Assembly (NCBI GenBank): GCA_900169235.1
Contig: FWCC01000237.1
Location: forward strand, 248,001 to 312,000
Length of the DNA: 64,000 nt
Source: Zarea fungicola
Lineage: Eukaryota > Ascomycota > Sordariomycetes > Hypocreales > Cordycipitaceae
Reading direction: 5' to 3'
In this document: positions 1 to 11,190 of the stretch, one piece after another
Layout of the letters: every line of letters begins with the position of its first letter
Numbering within the stretch: the first letter of the stretch is position 1
Notes under the pieces: model-generated
The model's database searches: none
What the model was told of the DNA's origin: nothing
Seen by the model: only the letters and a program-made list of their open reading frames with translations
Program-made: the position numbers and the translations under genes

Positions 1-63
1 TATGCATAATGTCCTTCTCGGGAATGCATCTCTCATCCCCACCACTACACCTCAGCAGCTATC

Positions 64-879
64 ATGAAGTCGTCATTGAATGAGCGCAAGTCTAGACCCC
101 AGAATGGCTACTTAACGCTATTCGTCGGCGCCGTTGTTGTTAGCATGGGCGTCTTCACATTCATGCTAATAGGACCCCTTGCCGGATCAGGCTCAAACTC
201 TGGCGCAGCCTTGCCCTCGTATAACGGAAACTCCATCGCAGCATTCTTGCAAAAGCTTGAATCCAGCACGCGCATCATGGATTTCACAGAGAACGCAACC
301 TTCACAAGCCTTGATCACCAATACGACCGGCTGTGGGACGATCATCTTATCCCAAATAATGGAGGGTACTTGACAGCGAATAAAAAGACGAGCAATACAG
401 ATAAACTGGGCATTTCCATGTTTCATCAGCTGCACTGTCTAGCCATGTTGCGTGAGGAGATGCAGAATTTACATGAGGTTATCGATGCCGCCGCGATGGG
501 CAAATCACCTGCTATGCACAACGATGAGCACCAGAGAGGCCTGAGAGATGGACCTGTTGTTGACACGGACGCTGGTCGTGTTAAGCATCACGACCAAAAA
601 CATACAATGCACTGTTTTGATTACTTGCGACAGGTGAGGCGCATTTACCAGCATTACAAGGGAGCGTGGGGCCGGTTTAGGTCCAGGCTAACACATTTGA
701 ACATGAAAAAGACAATCCTATGCACGGCAGATTCGACAATCGAGCGCCCCAAGCTTACAGAAAATGGCACACCGTTTATTGACGGGCTGGGACCTAGGAA
801 GTGTAGGGATTGGGATCTTTGGTATGCTGCATCTGCCGGTTCAGACGATGTGCCAATGGTGGCGGATGATTTGCGATGA
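64..879 (+). CDS. UstYa-like (DUF3328) oxidase, membrane anchored
   Basis: Single-exon protein of 271 residues. A basic N terminus is followed by one hydrophobic segment (about residues 17-38), so it is probably a type II membrane protein with its catalytic part in the lumen. Two HxxHC motifs are visible, at residues 121-125 and 180-184. This pair is the hallmark of the UstYa/DUF3328 family, whose members act as oxidases or cyclases in fungal ribosomal-peptide (ustiloxin, cyclochlorotine) and other secondary-metabolite pathways. The second motif is followed by FDYLRQ, also typical of the family. The start fits because the membrane anchor lies directly behind it. The gene lies at the left edge, so any biosynthetic partners would be outside the window; its right neighbour, a PAQR gene, is not a pathway gene. 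The substrate cannot be told from the sequence. Confidence 0.85.
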   Translation: MKSSLNERKSRPQNGYLTLFVGAVVVSMGVFTFMLIGPLAGSGSNSGAALPSYNGNSIAAFLQKLESSTRIMDFTENATFTSLDHQYDRLWDDHLIPNNGGYLTANKKTSNTDKLGISMFHQLHCLAMLREEMQNLHEVIDAAAMGKSPAMHNDEHQRGLRDGPVVDTDAGRVKHHDQKHTMHCFDYLRQVRRIYQHYKGAWGRFRSRLTHLNMKKTILCTADSTIERPKLTENGTPFIDGLGPRKCRDWDLWYAASAGSDDVPMVADDLR

Positions 880-1181
880 ACCAAAACACCAAACAATACA
901 AAATATGCATGGTTAAGAAATTCGCCCCTGATATGCAAATTCTATGACCATATGCTCCCTTTGCACTAATTGTAGAGTTCTGGATGGTGTCTCTCACATA
1001 TTTCTAATCGACTGCAAATAACATATCTGACCTTGCCTTCTGCCACAAAAGCCGGAGTGTAACCAATCTAAAACCAATGCATCTACGCAGCAAAGCAAAC
1101 ACTGTGCTCGGATCTTCAATTCCAGGTGCCTCTCAGCCGAAATGAAGAGTCTCACTCTGCATGGTGGGGTATAGCTTTTTT
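880..1181. other. Intergenic space between convergent genes
   Basis: This holds the 3' ends of the UstYa-like gene (+) and the PAQR gene (-). Only short, unsupported reading frames are present. I see no RNA gene or repeat. Confidence 0.6.
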
Positions 1182-2366
1182 TTAATCCATTCCATGGCAT
1201 AGACCATTCGTGAGTGTGTCCTGCTGCCATCGTTCAGCTACTCCCAATAGACCATGCAGTCTGACTAATGCACCTGTGAACACGAGGAGGTGCATCAAAT
1301 TGTGACTCTGACCAATCAAGTCAAACGTCCCGGGAAACCACCTCTCCGGTATTCTCGCCGCGTACAGAGCAGCTCCAGAGAAATTAATAAGTGCAAGGCC
1401 GAGAAAAAACTTTAAGCCCATCATGTCATCCAGGGCCGCCAGCCCGAAGCGTGACCAGCCGTGGATAGCTGGGGCAGAGAGACTCGAGCCAAGGAAACAG
1501 TACATGAGCAAACGTATTGTCCGGTACATGGGCTGCCGAAACTTGGGACGAAGTGTGAAAGCGGCACAACCGATGGGCTGTGCCAGTGAGAGCCACATGA
1601 TAAAGAAGCTGAAGGTACGGCTGACAGTAAAAAGCGAAATGCACTCTGGATACGCCAGTCCCCCACATGACAAGAACAATACCGAGATGATCCAGCTCAT
1701 TGCCGAACCAATGCATATCAGCGCTATGGTCTGCGAAGGTATGGAAGATTGTCGAGAGAACGAAGCAAACAACTACACAGAGGTAGTATGTGCTAATGGC
1801 AATCACATCTGATACTTGTGAGCCCTTTTCACTGGCGACAGAGTGTAGGTGAACAAATTTCAACAGTCCGATCAGAAATTGGGCAGCGCCATTGAGATGT
1901 GACCAAATATTTACTGTTTCACGGCATGGTAGAAAGAACTGATAAAGATACATAGAAATGCCTACTGGTTTCGTTGTGAATCTCCAAAATACTTTTAACC
2001 GATAAAATAAATGTGGAAGACGCCCGACTACCTCTGTTAATTTTCTTTTTATCGTCAAGACACCAGTATACTTGCTTACCGGTAACCAGTGAGAATGAAC
2101 TCATTATCCCTTGTCACATGTTAGCGCAGACGATGCTGAATTGAACGGGGAAAGCCGTACGCACCGTTGCCATGGTTCTGTTCGCAAAAGTTAGCTCCAG
2201 ATCCATCTTTTCAAAATTTATAGAAACAGTACTAACCAATTTCTTTCCATGTCAAAAGACTTGTTCTTTTAGGGCCAGCAGTCTTGTCCGGCATTGTGCC
2301 AATCTCCACGTTGTCCTCGCAGAGGGGCTCGTCAAGTAGGCGGTCAATTTCGGTGTTGTCAGTCAT
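1182..2366 (-). pseudogene. PAQR/Izh (adiponectin receptor-hemolysin III family) gene with an apparent one-base frameshift
   Basis: Five exons can be read: 2366-2237, 2177-2165, 2109-2080, 2033-1966 and 1913-1182. The product carries family landmarks in order: WQRDNEFILTGYR, HNETINIWSHLNGA, STIFHTFADHS, DHLGIVLVMWGT, FTLRPKFRQP, then the C-terminal RIPERWFPGTFDLIGQSHN and MHLLVF. Several membrane helices are evident. PAQR proteins of this type (yeast Izh) are zinc-regulated seven-helix membrane proteins linked to sterol and lipid homeostasis. Exon lengths sum to 973, which is 3n+1. The frame is lost near 1575-1577, where the coding strand has CCC; dropping one C rejoins the two conserved halves and gives about 323 residues. 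A 76-base intron could also restore the frame but would remove a conserved helix. This is either a real null allele or a sequence error; everything else looks intact and under constraint. Confidence 0.8.
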
Positions 2367-3371
2367 CGATTAAAGTCTCTTGAGATTACAGGATCCCGAA
2401 TATTGAGTTGCAGAGTAGAAGCCGAAATGGTAGACCCCCCTCTTGATTTGCATGAGGAGAATCGGTTGTGCAGCTGCTGCAGGGGTTCTTGCGCACTGGT
2501 GGTATTTTGCGGTACAAGTTTTATCCTGGCTTGAATGTTTGTTGTGGTTGAAGCTTTTCTGAGCATTCGAGAGTTGCCCATACGGGCGTATCAGACACGC
2601 CAGTGGTCTGATATCTTTCCACATTTTTAGAGAGACGCCTGCAAGAAATTGCAGGGGTTATTTGGGGTGTTTATTTTAAGTACAAAACTATCCTTTGTAG
2701 ATAATCCTAGTAGTTTGCGAATCACAGTTTAAAGAAAATGGGAACAAGCTACCAACGATAAACGAAGTTGGTGTTCAAATGACATCCATTTAGCAATCAT
2801 AGCAACAGGACGCTGTAATTTTTCATACTCTGCTTCATCCACTGCAGATAAACTCTTCCGCTTATTTAGTGCTCTCCATTTTGTCGCTATTTCTGTGAAC
2901 ATCCCCAATGACGCATCTCATATACCTAGCAACTGTCCTCAATGCATCCAATTATTCATTGTACGTATGCCTCGGTAACTCACAGACGACAAAAATTTGT
3001 CAAGTCACCTTGCTTCATTGCAGTAACGTTTCTAAAGTATATATTCTTGTTTTTAAACCGCCTGATAACATAAAATGTCGCTAACAAAAAGGAACTCGAA
3101 AAAGACCTACACAAGTGGCAAAAATCACATCATCCTGAGCAGTCCCCCTCTCTCTCCCCTGTTGGCTATCGATTTCCTTTCCCATCCAGCACCCCCCTTT
3201 CCCCCGCAATTCTTTAGAAACACATATATTCGTTTCATCCTCGGCATATAGAAAAAAAATAAGACACAATAGAGAATCGACAAGCCATCTTCATTTCCGT
3301 TTCAATACGAGCTTTCCTGCCTGTTCTTATTATCTCTCTTGGTATCAACGTCCGTTGTTGAAGCAATCTCT
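2367..3371. other. Intergenic region upstream of the PAQR gene and downstream of coronin
   Basis: About 1 kb, AT-rich in 2640-3080. It contains the PAQR promoter and the coronin 3' region. A polypyrimidine stretch lies at about 3140-3210. I see no supported gene. Confidence 0.5.
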
Positions 3372-5798
3372 TTATGAGCGAGCCTCTTCCAGCTCAAGCT
3401 CTAGTTGACGAATACGTTCGCTCTGGTCCTGTGAGCTGGTGGAGCCGACCTTGCGCTTCAAGAGCTCAACTTCCTGCGTCAGCTGTCCAATTTTGTCATT
3501 CTGCTGTGTGATGATCTTTGTTTGGTTTTCAATAAGGTGCTTAATTTCCTCCAGCGACGACTCGACGGCAGAACCTCCAATGGGGGTAGAGGTGCCAATT
3601 GGTGTCCGGCTCGGAGCGGCCGTCTTGACGGGAGGCACCACGGCCGCCACTGGTGTGGCAACCGGCGCAGGTGCGGGTGCGGGCGCGGAGATGACCTTGG
3701 TTGGCAGCTTGGGCTCGGCAGCGCGGACGGGGGGGGGGTTCCGCTGAGCAGGTCGTCCAATATCCTCGAAGCTTGAGGTTGTTTCGGCGTCGTCCTCATC
3801 ATCCTCGTCGTTATCCTGGTATTTGTTGGCCATGTTGGAAATAGAGCTCTGCTGGTCCTTGATACTGGGCGGGGGAGCATGCGAGGCGACGGGCTTAGGC
3901 TCTTCGCGCTTGGGCTCAGCCTTTGCTGTGGGCGGGCTGGGCTGAGCAGGAGCCCTATAGTCAGAAGCAATCTCCTTGGGGGCGCTGCCGTCGTAAATGC
4001 TCTCCAGATCGAGCTTGGCGGGAATGGCAGTCTTGCCGTCGAGCCACTCCTTGGCGGTGCAGCCAGGCTTGGAGCCAATAGCGGGGGGGAAGATATCGGA
4101 CTGGAAGGTCTCGGCGCGTCGGGGAACAGTAAAGGAAATGGGTTCGACGTAGCTGTCGCCAACAGTCTTGTAGGCGCGCATCACTTCGTTCTCGTGGACC
4201 TAGTATCATGTTAGGCGGAGGATTCGGTCTTATTATACGAATCTAATTTCTTACGTTGATTCCGCGACGAGGAAGGAAGGCAATACCGCGCTGGGGATCA
4301 GGCGACTTGTATTCACTCAAGAACTCAAACTTGTCATTCTCGTATTCGTAGTAGCGAATGTTGCCATCACTGGGAATGTTAGCCGAAACTGGTTCTCAGA
4401 AGAGCAGTATGAATGATTGCTTACCCCTTGCCAGCAAGATACAGGCAGTTGGAGCCATCGTCTATCCTGATGTTAGTTATCTCATGCCTCGCAGTTCAGC
4501 GCCAAACCTTGCTACTCACCCCAGAAGGGCATGCAGACACCGGAAATAGAGTCAATCATGGTGAATCCACCAATTGGTTCAGTGGTGCCGGGTTCCCAGA
4601 GGGCTATTTGGCGCTCGCTCATCTTGGAGAATCCAGTCGTGGCGAACCGGTTGTGTTCACCCATCCACACGGCTCTACTATTCTTTGCACCGGCGTGGCC
4701 GGGAGCTTCGTGCACATGCTTTTCCTGGCGCACATCCCAGACACGGATCTTCTTGTCGCGCGAAGTTGTGGCAAGCAGGTTACCGGCAGCATTCCAGGTC
4801 AAGCTCTGGACAATGTCGCCGTGCGGCAGTGCGAGGGGCGATTGGCCAGTGGTGACGTCCCACAGCTTGATCGTGTAGTCACCGGAAGCGGAGGCAAGGA
4901 TGTTTTCGGCCGAAGGGTTGAAGAGGACCTGTCCAACTTTTCTGCAGCGCACAGCTGTAGTTAGTACTTGTGGGCTCTGCTTGTAGACGAGCTCCTAGAC
5001 GAGTGGCTGGAGCTAGCAAGAGGATTGGGAGCGGTTCGGTATTTACCTGGAGTGGCCAGCAAGCTTGCTCACAGGCGAAACGTGGGGAATTTCTTCGGCA
5101 TCGGTGTAGAGAGTAAAGGCCTCGGGGACTTCCCAGATGAAGACCTTGCCATCTTCGGAGGCAGAGGCAATGAGGCGGTCGTTAAAAGGGTTCCTACGAT
5201 GGACGAGACAGCGGTTAGCGTGGCAATGCGCAGACAGTCAATGCGGGACCCTTCTAGGCACGCGGCCAGAAATTTTCCAAAGAGAAGATCAAATACCAAT
5301 CAGTGTCGAGAACGGCGGCTGTGTGGCCACGGAACAGAGGGATTTGGTCGGGGAGCTTGCCACGTTCGTGGAGGGGGATGACGGCAAAAGCACCACCACC
5401 AGACGACTCCCAATTGACGGAGAGGTATTCAGGGTTGACCTATTATGCGCATAGAGAGATTTATGTTAGCCATCTTGGCCCCTTCATCTTGTTTTTGGCC
5501 TCTGCGAGACTATAGACGAAACCGGCCATGGCGGCCTTTCTGGCCGCCAAAGCGACCAGGTGCTGCTGTCTCGTTCGCCATACCTTGATCAGGTTGGTAT
5601 CCCAAGCGTTGCGGCTAATGTGGATGTTGTCGTAGCAAGCGTCCTTTCGTGTCGACTTGCCAAAGACGTGTCCTGTGAGAGGGGGTCGCAAAGCGTCAGC
5701 AAACGTCGTGCGCAGAGAAGCAATCGCCTAGCAGGGGGGGGGAGACGGCTGGGAGACAGCTTACGATACTTCGACGCTCTGACGAATCTGCCAGACAT
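3372..5798 (-). CDS. crn1: Coronin, actin-binding WD40 protein
   Basis: Eight exons: 5798-5765, 5672-5584, 5439-5297, 5193-5047, 4941-4520, 4461-4425, 4369-4255 and 4199-3372, giving 604 residues. The N terminus reads MSGRFVRASKYR then HVFGKSTRKD, the classic coronin start. It is followed by a WD40 propeller (for example NPFNDRLIASASEDGKVFIWE and SGDYTIKLWDV) and the coronin-specific extension with MRAYKTV and EPISFTVPRRAETFQ. A Pro/Ala-rich, low-complexity linker and a C-terminal coiled coil (about the last 60 residues) complete it. Coronin binds F-actin and the Arp2/3 complex and works in cortical actin patches and endocytosis. The many introns in the 5' half and an intron-poor 3' half are common for fungal coronins. 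The start lies in a 34-base first exon, so simple ORF calling would miss it. Confidence 0.95.
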
Positions 5799-6822
5799 TG
5801 TTTCTCCCCAAGTCGGTGTAGCAAATATATAAGAATAAAAAGGAAAAACTCGACGGTTGCTATTATGTATGAGCAAGACAAAGACCGCACGAAATTACGC
5901 AAGATGGAACAGTTGGTTGACAGATTGGGAGAGTGGGAGTGAAGCGGCTAAGGTGAGAGAGGCTGTAGGAATGGGAGCGGGATCGAATGGGTGGTGGTGA
6001 TGAATGGCTGCGCCTCGCCTCTGGTGTGGCTGCTGAACTGGGGCGCCTCGCTCCTCGTCACTAGGTACGAGTAGCTACTCCATGCCTCATATCCCCCACT
6101 GTCGTCCTCTCGACGTTTTTATGAATAAAAATAGCTGGCGGTTACGACGGCCACGACTGACTATTACATAACTAGTTAGATCACAATCCAACCCCCACCC
6201 AGCAGATACTTGGACGAAGAGGCTCTGGCAATAAACGCTGCTGTAAATCCCAGCGCTGCAGCACTGTCGGAGCCTCATACCTGACAGACGACGGGTCACG
6301 TGTCCGCCTCGCTGCCTCACTTCCCAACCTTCATTCGATCTGAAACTTCCCGTTCAAGGGTCTTGGCAAGTTTAAAGCGAAAGGGGTGTCTGAAATACCA
6401 GGGAACATGGACCAAAAGACCAGGGGCGTTTCCCTAAGTCGGTGCTTGGCGCAGATGGTGGGCTCTTTGAAACAGCGTGTTCTCCTCAGTCCGGCGAGCC
6501 ACCAAGTAGTTCCTGCAAGCGTTGTCGCTCCATTCAATCATATTCAGGAAACATATCATTCATTATAAAATCTCTAACTTAATACAATCGATCAATCGAT
6601 AAAAAAAAGAATCAAGGAAAGCAACATGCTCGGGAAAGCAATAAAAACAAAAGAACGATCCAGAAAACACCAACGACGCCAACGTTTTTACTCGAATCAA
6701 AGCACCAAATTCCGACATTGACTCATCGCATCTTGACAAGTTTAAATAACAACAAGATCTCGCCATGCATAAATCCAACAGCCAACTTCAGTCCAAGCGT
6801 ACAGTCCGTGCGTGTATCCTTT
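5799..6822. promoter_or_regulatory. Coronin upstream region and bud4 3' region
   Basis: About 1 kb between two genes on the same strand. The part next to coronin should carry its promoter; the part near 6560-6820 is probably bud4 3' UTR. No discrete element is recognised and no gene is supported. Confidence 0.4.
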
Positions 6823-9800
6823 TTAAAACGGTGCACCGCTGCTTTGGCCGCTCTTGGTGCGGGTGTGACTTGACTTCCGTTCTGCTCGTTGCCGAAGTTG
6901 TGATTCCCTCTTAAGGACAACCTCACACCATTTTGCACGAGACCGTGTACCGCTATCCTCTTCATTGCTGCTGGCACCCCGGCCGATCATTTCCTGTAGC
7001 ACCTTCATCCACCCTTCTTTGTCCTCGGCCGTGTCCGCATAAAAGTCAATCACCTCACCGTTGTTGAAGCGGATACGGAAGCCTTCCTCCACAAACATGT
7101 AACCTTCTTCTTCCTCTGCAAATGCAGATCTGCGGCGCTTACCACCCTTGACTGTTGTCTCCTTCTCAGTGAGAGTGCGTCTGTCGTCAATCAGACGCTT
7201 GGCATTGCTCAGGTTAATTGTTGCGCGGGGCTGGCGAGTAGCCTCGTGATATGCAGTCAACCGAGTGCCCGCCAGCTTAAAGTATCTTCTGCGCCAATAC
7301 TATTCATGCCGTTAGCCGTCTGTTCAATGTATTTTCCAGACTTTAAATACTTACAGGACAGTCGCCTCCTTGTTGGCTTAGATGACCTTCCCAACTCCTG
7401 GCTAGTCTCTCTTCTGCCGCCCGCAGCTCACGTACGCACGAGTTCATACTCTTTGGCATCTCCTCATCAGAAACATTCTTTGGTCTGGGTACGAACAATA
7501 ATTGCAATTCGAGCTTGCCAATCTTGTAGGGAGCCCTGCGAATGACGGCGCCTGGACCGCGCTTACTCTTCACACTCGAGGCGAAACTTTCTTCTTCCTC
7601 TGCCCACTCGTTGAAACAGACAACCTCGGCCATATAAGGACGGCCATAGCATCTACTCTCGTGCTCTTTGAGACAAACATAGGAGCGAGCGAAGCTACCA
7701 TCTTCGGCCACAATTGGGGACAGCAGTTCATAGCTGGACGGCGTGCCATTCTTTTGGCGCGCAAGAGCCTCTTGGTGCTGCTTCGCGATACGCTCCTCCT
7801 CTTTCTGTCGAATCTCCATCTCCTTGCGCTTCTTTGGGGAAGCAAAAACTCTGCTGAAAGTCGACGTTTTCGTTTTCCCAGCTTTGGTAGGGGCAGGGTA
7901 GCTGAGATATGCCGGCTTTTCAAGTTTAACATTGAGAGTCAATTGAAATTCGAGATCGTTGGGGACAACAAGCTCAAACTCTTGGCCGATTGGGGCATTG
8001 CGAGCCAATTCTAGCCATGAAGTAGTGACGCAATGAACGCCATTATCGAGCGTCAAGCTGAACCATGTACGCTCATTTCTGGGCAGAGGGAGATCGAGAT
8101 CCTTGACTCCCATGACCTTGACAAAGAGGCGACCTCTCTCAGCACCATCCAGGGTCGTCGCATCCATGCTCATATCCTCTTCGGGGATTGTAGAGCGTGC
8201 AGCTACACTGTTACTGTCGTGACCAGGCAGCGGCGGAACAGCGCCAGCGCTGGTTCCCTTGGAGCTGGTGCTCTTTTGGCGAACAGCACCGTTCCATGGC
8301 TCCACAGTCCATGACTGCGGTCTGTCTGTCTTGATTGGCGAGTTACCGGCAGAACGCAGCATTCTGCGGCCATCCTCAGCATCCTTGTCGCTGGCCGCAA
8401 CTAGCTTGGTATTTTGGCGCATAAGGTATCCACGCTTCTGACCCTCAATGACTCGCTCAAAATCTTTATCAAGACTGAGGCCAGTATCTAGGTCCAGGGT
8501 GAGGCTGCGGTTCTTGAAGCTGGGATGGCGGTCGATAAACACATCTTGGCTGTTGGCCTCAGCCTCAGGCTGATGCAGTGACATATCCCGAGACAGGCGA
8601 TTCTTATGTTTCTGAGGAATTGGGGGCACACTTGGGACCTCGTGACTTGCTAGTCGTCGAGCTTCACGCATACCAGCGAGGTCAGCAGGGGTACTCGACA
8701 CTCTCGTCTTCAGCTTAGAGCCAGATGCCTTGATGGTAGCCAATTGCTCTGGAATGGCGGGTTCCTCAACAGGCTCTCCGGCAGGTTCTTCGAAGACATC
8801 TGCATCATCATCAATCGGATGGTGAATGACAGAGCCGGGGCTATCCGGCTCATCATCATACTCCTCATCATCTCCCCAGCCGCTGCCGTCATACTCTGGC
8901 TTTGAGAAGCTTTTGTCTGGGGTAACAGCACGCTTTGTGGGGGATGATGGTGTTGGTGTCGTATCATTTGCCTCAGAAACGGGCGCAACATCGCGAGTAG
9001 CCATGGGAGCAGGCTCCGCAGCAGTGTCTTCCACTGCAACTGGCTCCAAAGTAGCCGGCTCCATAACTGAGGTGGGAGTTGGTGTGGAAGCTGGCGCAGG
9101 GGAGGGAGCAGCGGCAACAGCCGCCGAAGTGATAACTACCTCGTACGGAACATCAGCCACAGGCAAAGGTACTTCGTTCACCTGCTCGAATTGGCCCATG
9201 GCGTTGACAGACTCTTCATATGTGTCATCCTGGGGGAGTGTGCTGATATCCTCCTCTTCGTCATATACATCAAAGTCATCGTCATTATAGCTGGAAGGAT
9301 TTCTAGTAATAATAACGCTCTCATCCTCCACGATGGTCTCGTCGCCCATCATGGAGTCTTCTGTAGATGGGATTGGGATGTCTGGGTCTTCCGGGATGAT
9401 TGGTACATCAAACTTTCGCTCGGGGCTGCGGGACGGGCTTTGGGCAGGTGAGGAAAAGTTAAAGTCAGACTGCCTTTCGGTAGCCTGGTTGCCATTAACA
9501 CGACGCATAATGGATTCGCGAGAGATCTTGCCTGGCATGTGGAAGTCACCAAGAACAGACATATCACCAATAGTATCATCAGCCTCGACTTCCTCGGCAG
9601 GTTCTGCATTGGTCTCATCAGCTGCCGGGCTGCTGAAACGATCCCGAGCGCCGCCTCTCCGAAGGCGGCGCTCACGCTGCTGCTCAGCCGCGGTTTTGGC
9701 GCCAGCGTCGTCGGACATCATCATAAGTTTAAGGCGTTCCTCGAGGGGCATCTTGCTGTGGCCAAAGTTTTGGATATCAGACTTGCTGGCAGATGCGGGA

Positions 9801-11190
9801 GGAGGTGTTGGTAAATTGCGCTGTCCAGAGTTCATCATGCGCTCAGCAGTGGCGGACAAACCTGAGGAGGAATCACTCGACTTGACGCGCTCGTGGCCTC
9901 TGTTAGGCACGGGAGGTAGAGGTCGGTGCTCAGCACTTGAAGAGACGGAGCTGAGGCCATTTTTATGATGTTGGTTGTTGGACACGGCCATTGTGAGTGT
10001 ACCTTCAGGCATGGGGCTCGCTTCGTAGCGTCCCTGGCCACGGCCATATGGGTTGTAGTCGTCAGGGCCAACGACAGGAGTCTTCATGGTGTCCTCAAGA
10101 GATGCGTCGAAGCTATCCTCGGGGTTCTGGCCGTGGGCGAGGTCGTAGTAGCCGCGGTCTCCGTCTGTATCGTCCGATTCGTAGCTTCCTTCGCGTGAGT
10201 TGGTTCCGACAGACGATAGATCCGGTGTGGCCATTTCATACTCGTTGATCTGTGGTGGAGCAGCATCAAAGGTCACACTCTTCACATGACGGTGTGAGGA
10301 CCTGCTTGAGGAGAATTCCTCGTCGATGTAAGATGAGCGGGTCGACCAGGTTCCGGTGACTGGGTCGAAGGCGTCCTTGAACTTGGAAGGAGATAGAGAC
10401 GATTTTGTTGGCGACGGTGGCTGATCGCGAGTTATGCGTGGTGTAGCAGAAGCTGCAACGGGCCCAGTGGCGGTGTTTGTGCTCATAGTAGAAAAGAAAG
10501 ATGTGGTGGTGGAGGCAGTATCACTGCGCTTGAAGTCGGGAATCTGATAGTCAGAGTCAAGCGAGCGCAGCCAGCCAGTGGAGCTACCGCCGCTGGAGCT
10601 AGAAGAAAAGCCGATGCTGCCTACTTGGACCTTTGAGAGCGGTCTCTCGATTTGCGGCAGACGGGTGGGATCATACTCCTGTTTCTGTTCCAGGGCCAAG
10701 ATGTTGCTGTTCTTGACTCGAGAAGCTCTCTGGAGTCTCTCGATGGAGGAACGGCGCTGTGGTGACGGAGAGGTAGGAGTACGACCTCCACCGTAAGGCA
10801 CGTTTTCTGTGTTGCGACTCTGCCAGAACTGTCTTGGGGAAGAGCCACCATCGAGGGGTGATGGCTGGAATGGAGAAGAGTCGTTGCCAAGCGTTGCCTT
10901 CTATGCGACAAGATGGTCAGTTCCAGGTATAAGGGTGTGGTTTCAGCAGCATTCCACATACCTTGGGAGATGTGATCTGGTGCCAGCTTGGTGAGTTGCG
11001 ACGCATCTCTGTGGGGGACAGTTCGGACAAAGGGCGGGGAAGACCACTAGTCATCTTTGTCGGCGATGATTTGGGGGTGCCTTTGGCAATTCGAAGCGGA
11101 TGAACCTTGCGACTCGAGTTAGTGGCTATTGTTGGGACACTAAACAGCAACGAGGCATCACATAGCTTAGCATACCTGCTCTGAAGACAT
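6823..11190 (-). CDS. bud4: Bud4-type anillin-like septation protein with PH domain
   Basis: Four exons: 11190-11176, 11105-10962, 10900-7355 and 7299-6823, giving 1393 residues. The first ~900 residues are Ser/Pro/acid-rich and largely disordered. They are followed by the anillin-homology region (LFVKVMGVKDLDLPLP, about residues 960-1230). A C-terminal PH domain (from about residue 1236) reads YWRRRYFKLAGTRLTAYHE through FRIRFNNGEVIDFYADTAEDKEGW. Bud4 marks septation and bud sites by linking septins, GTPase signalling and the contractile ring; in filamentous fungi it is needed for septum formation. The start is set by a 15-base first exon encoding MSSEQ, spliced to VHPLRIAKG. The last intron falls exactly at the border between the anillin region and the PH domain. 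The ends of the disordered region are approximate. Confidence 0.93.

Noticed and set aside
1400..1680. 76-base intron as an explanation for the PAQR frame change
   Set aside because: It restores the frame but removes the conserved stretch with FAFYCQP, and its donor GTATCC is weak; a single-base insertion fits better.
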